Below are positions 45,409 through 48,079 of a DNA stretch of 48,079 nt, piece after piece (the first letter of the stretch is position 1; each line of letters opens with the position of its first letter). The notes under the pieces were generated by a model. The model worked only from the letters and a program-made list of their open reading frames with translations, was not told the DNA's origin and made no database searches. Position numbers and translations under genes: made by a program. Source of the DNA: Neisseria uirgultaei (lineage in GTDB: Bacteria > Pseudomonadota > Gammaproteobacteria > Burkholderiales > Neisseriaceae); NCBI RefSeq assembly GCF_962719845.1, contig NZ_CAUIYF010000013.1, forward strand, positions 1 through 48,079, read 5' to 3'.

Positions 45409-46625
45409 GAGACCTTTGCAAAATTCCTTTTCCCCCAACAGCCGAAACTCCAACACAGGTTTTTGGCTGTTTTTGTTTCAAATATCCACTGATTCTACCC
45501 CAATACCCCCTTAATCCTCCCCGGATACCCGATAATCAGGCACCGGGCCGCCTTTTAGGCGCAAACAGGCACACTTAGCCTGTTAGCGGCTTTCAACAGG
45601 TTCAAACACATCGCCTTCAGGTGGCTTTGCGCACTCACTTTAATCAGCCCGAAATAGGCTGCCCGCGCATAGCGGAATTTACGGTGCAACGTACCGAAGC
45701 TTTGTTCGATCACATAACGGGTTTTCGATAAATAGCGGTTGCGTTTGGTTTGCGCCTCCGTCAGCGGACGGTTGCGGTGGGCTTTGCGCATAATGCCGTC
45801 CAACAACTGATGTTCTTCCAGATGTTGCCGGTTTTCCTCACTGTCATAGCCTTTGTCGGCATAGACGGTCATACCTTTAGGTAACCCTTCCAACAAAGGC
45901 GACAGGTGTTTGCACTCATGGGCATTGGCGGGAGTGATGTGCAGTTTCTCGATATAGCCTTCCGCATCGGTACGGGTATGTTGTTTGTAACCGAGTTTGT
46001 AGAGGCCGTTTTTCTTTATCCAACGGGCATCGCTGTCTTTACTCGGTGTGGTTTGGCCGCTGACTTGTCCTTTGTTATCGACTTCTATAGCCTGACGCTG
46101 TTTGCTGCCGGCAGTTTGAATAATGGTGGCGTCAATGACGGCGGCGGATGCTTTCTCTATTTTTAGGTTTTTTTCAGTCAGTTGGCAGTTAATCAGTTTG
46201 AGCAATTCGGACAGGGTATCGTCTTGCGCCAGCCAGTTGCGGTAGCGGCATAAGGTGCTGTAATCGAGGATGCTCAGTTCGTCGAAACGGCAAAACAGGT
46301 TGAAGTCGATGCGGGTAATGAGGCTGTGTTCGAGTTCGGGATCGGAGAGACTGTGCCATTGTCCGAGCAGGACGGCTTTGAACATGGACAACAGGGGATA
46401 GGCGGGACGGCCGCGGTGGTCTCGAAGGTAACGGGTTTTTTGACGGTTCAGGTATTGTTCGATCGGTTGCCAATCAATCACTTGATCCAACTTCAATAGT
46501 GGGAAGCGGTCGATGTGTTTGGCAATCATGGCTTGTGCGGTTTGCTGAAAGAAGGTGCTCATGGAAAATCCCCTAAATGTCTTGGTGGGAATTTAGGGGA
46601 TTTTGGGGAATTTTGCAAAGGTCTC
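45409..46625. mobile_element. IS1106-type insertion sequence (IS5 family), intact
   Basis: The 1217-bp element has perfect 19-bp terminal inverted repeats GAGACCTTTGCAAAATTCC, with the transposase on the minus strand. CAAAC flanks it directly on both sides (45404-45408 and 46626-46630), and the match can be read as CCAAACG if the ends start one base further in. Removing the element rejoins CTCTCCCCAAACGTCTCC. The name is assigned from the transposase. Confidence 0.9.
45555..46562 (-). CDS. IS1106-type transposase (DDE, IS5 family)
   Basis: The 335-aa transposase has the DDE residues: D in VIDATIIQT, D in VYADKGYDS and E in VIEQSFGTLHRK. The N-terminal LSMFKAVLLGQWHSLSDPELE is the IS5-group DNA-binding/dimer region. 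The frame is uninterrupted, and both inverted repeats are present, so the element may be active. It starts 63 bp inside the right end of the element. Confidence 0.92.
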   Translation of the reverse strand: MSTFFQQTAQAMIAKHIDRFPLLKLDQVIDWQPIEQYLNRQKTRYLRDHRGRPAYPLLSMFKAVLLGQWHSLSDPELEHSLITRIDFNLFCRFDELSILDYSTLCRYRNWLAQDDTLSELLKLINCQLTEKNLKIEKASAAVIDATIIQTAGSKQRQAIEVDNKGQVSGQTTPSKDSDARWIKKNGLYKLGYKQHTRTDAEGYIEKLHITPANAHECKHLSPLLEGLPKGMTVYADKGYDSEENRQHLEEHQLLDGIMRKAHRNRPLTEAQTKRNRYLSKTRYVIEQSFGTLHRKFRYARAAYFGLIKVSAQSHLKAMCLNLLKAANRLSVPVCA

Positions 46626-46683
46626 CAAACGTCTCCCGAACCAGTAAACTCCCCATATTTCAACAACTTCTTGGAAGCCAACC

Positions 46684-46896
46684 ATGCCCCGTATCCACCC
46701 GCTCCACCTGTTCCCGCCCCACATCGCCGAACGCGGCCTGTTGTATTTCCAGCAGGGCAAGGTTCGCGATGTCCAAAAAACTTCTGCCGGGCGTTATCGG
46801 GCGGAGGTGTGCGGTTCGGAAAACTATTCGGTATAGCTGAAGCTGGATAGTGATTTGTACATTAAGGACGGGGGCTGCGATTATCCTTATGTCTAA
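46684..46896 (+). pseudogene. Remnant of a SWIM-domain (SNF2 helicase-type) protein
   Basis: The frame from ATG 46684 reads MPRIHPLHLFPPHIAERG and on to ENYSV, then TAG at 46834, then LKLDSDLYIKDGGCDYPYV and TAA at 46894. It resembles the N terminus of SWIM-zinc-finger helicases, where the motif is CxCPY; here the second Cys is Tyr (CDYPY). In-frame stop, missing body and lost Cys show decay. The IS insertion is just 58 bp upstream. Confidence 0.65.
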
Positions 46897-46966
46897 GAGT
46901 GCAAATATACCTTAACTTACTATATTGCATAGGAAAAATACAAGCCTATAACGAGTTGGAAACAAA

Positions 46967-46996
46967 ATGCCGTCTGAAAACATCTTCAGACGGCAT
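46967..46996. terminator. DUS inverted pair
   Basis: ATGCCGTCTGAA (46967-46978) and inverse (46985-46996) with a 6-base loop, between two pseudogene remnants. Confidence 0.7.
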
Positions 46997-47079
46997 TATA
47001 AAATCTGTTTAATAATGTACACCCCTATACAATTTCTGCTACCATGCCCCATAAATCCACGGCTAAAGATATCCTTATT

Positions 47080-47406
47080 ATGTCCTATGATTTATCGAAA
47101 CGACTTGTAATCGGCTTAGCATCAAGCGCCCTATTCGACTTATCCGAATCGGATAATATATTTAGAACGGAAGGGGCAGAAACCTATAGGCAATATCAGA
47201 GGGAAAAACAAAACCATCCCCTAAAAAAGCGTTGTCTTTCCATTTATCAAAAACTCTGTCAATCAATGAAATAAACCCAAACGACCCACCGATTGGGTTT
47301 ATTCTTTTATCCGGAAACAATCCAGATACGGATTACGGGTCATAACTATAGGCTTAATATTACACGATTCTTATTCCCTCAAGGCGGAAACCCGTACAAA
47401 TACTGA
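47080..47406 (+). pseudogene. Decayed cytosolic 5'-nucleotidase gene
   Basis: The frame from ATG 47080 matches the 5'-nucleotidase family N terminus (LVIGLASSALFDLSES, then YRQYQ and HPLKK), then stops at 47274. The expected continuation is found in other frames: FPFIK (about 47237-47253), then LSINEINPNDPPI (about 47259-47297), LLSGNNPDT, and finally GGNPYKY (47384-47403). At least two frameshifts and loss of the C-terminal half are needed to explain this. It was probably an HAD-like nucleotidase releasing nucleosides. Confidence 0.7.
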
Positions 47407-47434
47407 AACACTATCGATTGATTTGTAAACAAGC

Positions 47435-47884
47435 CTACTTAAGTAACTTGCAGTCCTTATCATTTCCTTTAAAATAATCCAACCCGTCATTACACGAACT
47501 GGCAGACTTCTTGCAAATAAAGGTTACTAGATTTTCATTCATCTTAATAATAAAAGGATTTTTATCTTTATCTATGGCTACCGCCTTCAACATAAATTTA
47601 CTGTCTAAAGCCCCGCGCGCGATTCCATTCAAACGGATACAAAAGCCTTCTGCCTCTTTAATCGGCAAACTTGGCCATTTGGTAGATGTTTGTTTAAACC
47701 TCCCATTCTGCAGATAAAACTTTTCCATAAAATGTGCATTTTCTAACAAGGCTGCCCGCACTGCATTTATCTTTGCTTTCTCAACATAATTGCGATAGCT
47801 CGGATAAACGATTAAAGCAAGTACAGACAATATCAAGACCACTGATATTAATTCAACCAGCGTAAATCCCCGATTATCAGTCAT
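47435..47884 (-). CDS. comP: Minor pilin ComP, DNA uptake sequence receptor
   Basis: ComP is the minor type IV pilin that binds the DUS (ATGCCGTCTGAA) and selects neisserial DNA for uptake. The 149-aa prepilin has MTDNRG|FTLVE (cleavage after Gly6, with Glu5 of the mature protein), a hydrophobic first helix and four later cysteines (ICKKSASSC and CKLL region among them) that can form disulfides. Length and sequence fit meningococcal ComP. GGAAG precedes the ATG. It sits beside comE and decides which of the many repeats in this window function in uptake. Confidence 0.95.
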   Translation of the reverse strand: MTDNRGFTLVELISVVLILSVLALIVYPSYRNYVEKAKINAVRAALLENAHFMEKFYLQNGRFKQTSTKWPSLPIKEAEGFCIRLNGIARGALDSKFMLKAVAIDKDKNPFIIKMNENLVTFICKKSASSCNDGLDYFKGNDKDCKLLK

Positions 47885-47971
47885 TACTTTACTTCCAATA
47901 AGAACAGATTATTCAACATACTTCTTTGAACAGACTTACTATCCCATTCAGCAGTATGCATATTTCCCACT

Positions 47972-48079
47972 CTATTTTTTAGCCGCAGGCGTTGCCGGTT
48001 TGGCGGGGGCTTTGGGTGCGGGCGCGCCGACCGAAGCCTGGTCCTTCAGCTTCGCCAGCACCGCCGGGCCGATGCCCTT
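47972..48079 (-). CDS. comE: Competence protein ComE (ComEA-like), C-terminal part
   Basis: The window ends inside this gene; the last 35 residues are seen, reading KGIGPAVLAKLKDQASVG and an Ala/Pro/Lys-rich tail ending AAKK. The first part is the second hairpin of a helix-hairpin-helix DNA-binding domain. ComE binds incoming DNA in the periplasm. In Neisseria comE copies are usually next to rRNA operons, so one may lie beyond the window edge. It points toward comP on the same strand. Confidence 0.85.
   Translation of the reverse strand, partial: KGIGPAVLAKLKDQASVGAPAPKAPAKPATPAAKK

Overview
The window is chromosomal DNA of a pathogenic Neisseria, most likely N. meningitidis. It is saturated with the DNA uptake sequence ATGCCGTCTGAA (DUS) and its AG variant AGGCCGTCTGAA, often as inverted pairs after genes. 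It also carries Correia elements, dRS3/NIME repeat arrays, the fetA-fetBCDEF iron locus with a poly-C promoter, an IS1106-type element and the competence gene comP. No rRNA or tRNA gene and no CRISPR array was seen.

Layout. 0.2-10 kb: mnmE, glnE, a small ORF, luxS, a DUF2251 gene and cyaY on the minus strand; lptM-lysA and a lipoprotein on the plus strand; then the methionine/alanine transporter pair metP-metS on the minus strand, where metS is only 30 codons. 10-14.2 kb: groES-groEL on the minus strand, bracketed by two Correia elements in opposite orientation and by NIME arrays. One of these Correia elements is itself split by a NIME. 14.2-21.2 kb: fetA, then fetB-C-D-E-F, a ferric-siderophore uptake system. 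21.2-36 kb: housekeeping genes (DUF2004, P-II, a membrane protein, purL, gloB, mgtE, hslO, an NlpC/P60 hydrolase, lrgA-lrgB, argJ, a ClC channel). purL contains a short AT-rich mosaic segment. GlnE and P-II are both parts of nitrogen control of glutamine synthetase.

36-48 kb is the accessory part. The RNA helicase gene hrpA is cut in two by a 2.4-kb cassette: pirin, DUF924 and DUF896 on the minus strand, and an HxlR-type regulator on the plus strand. The cassette is studded with DUS-like words of other Neisseriaceae dialects (AAGCAGCCTGCA, AGGCAGCCTGAA, AGGCTGCCTGAA), which point to import from a commensal relative. Directly behind the second hrpA half lies a very AT-rich restriction-modification pair (AccI-like endonuclease and gamma-class adenine methyltransferase). 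Then come an intact IS1106-type element, remnants of a SWIM-domain gene and of a 5'-nucleotidase gene, and finally comP (the DUS receptor pilin) and the end of comE.

The most noteworthy items are the foreign-dialect cassette inside hrpA, the nested Correia/NIME repeat between groES and fetA, the uptake sequences that supply start or stop codons (fetC/fetD, hrpA, hxlR, the ClC gene), and the purL mosaic. I found no clearly new multi-gene system. The hrpA cassette, possibly a redox/electrophile-response unit, is the nearest candidate.
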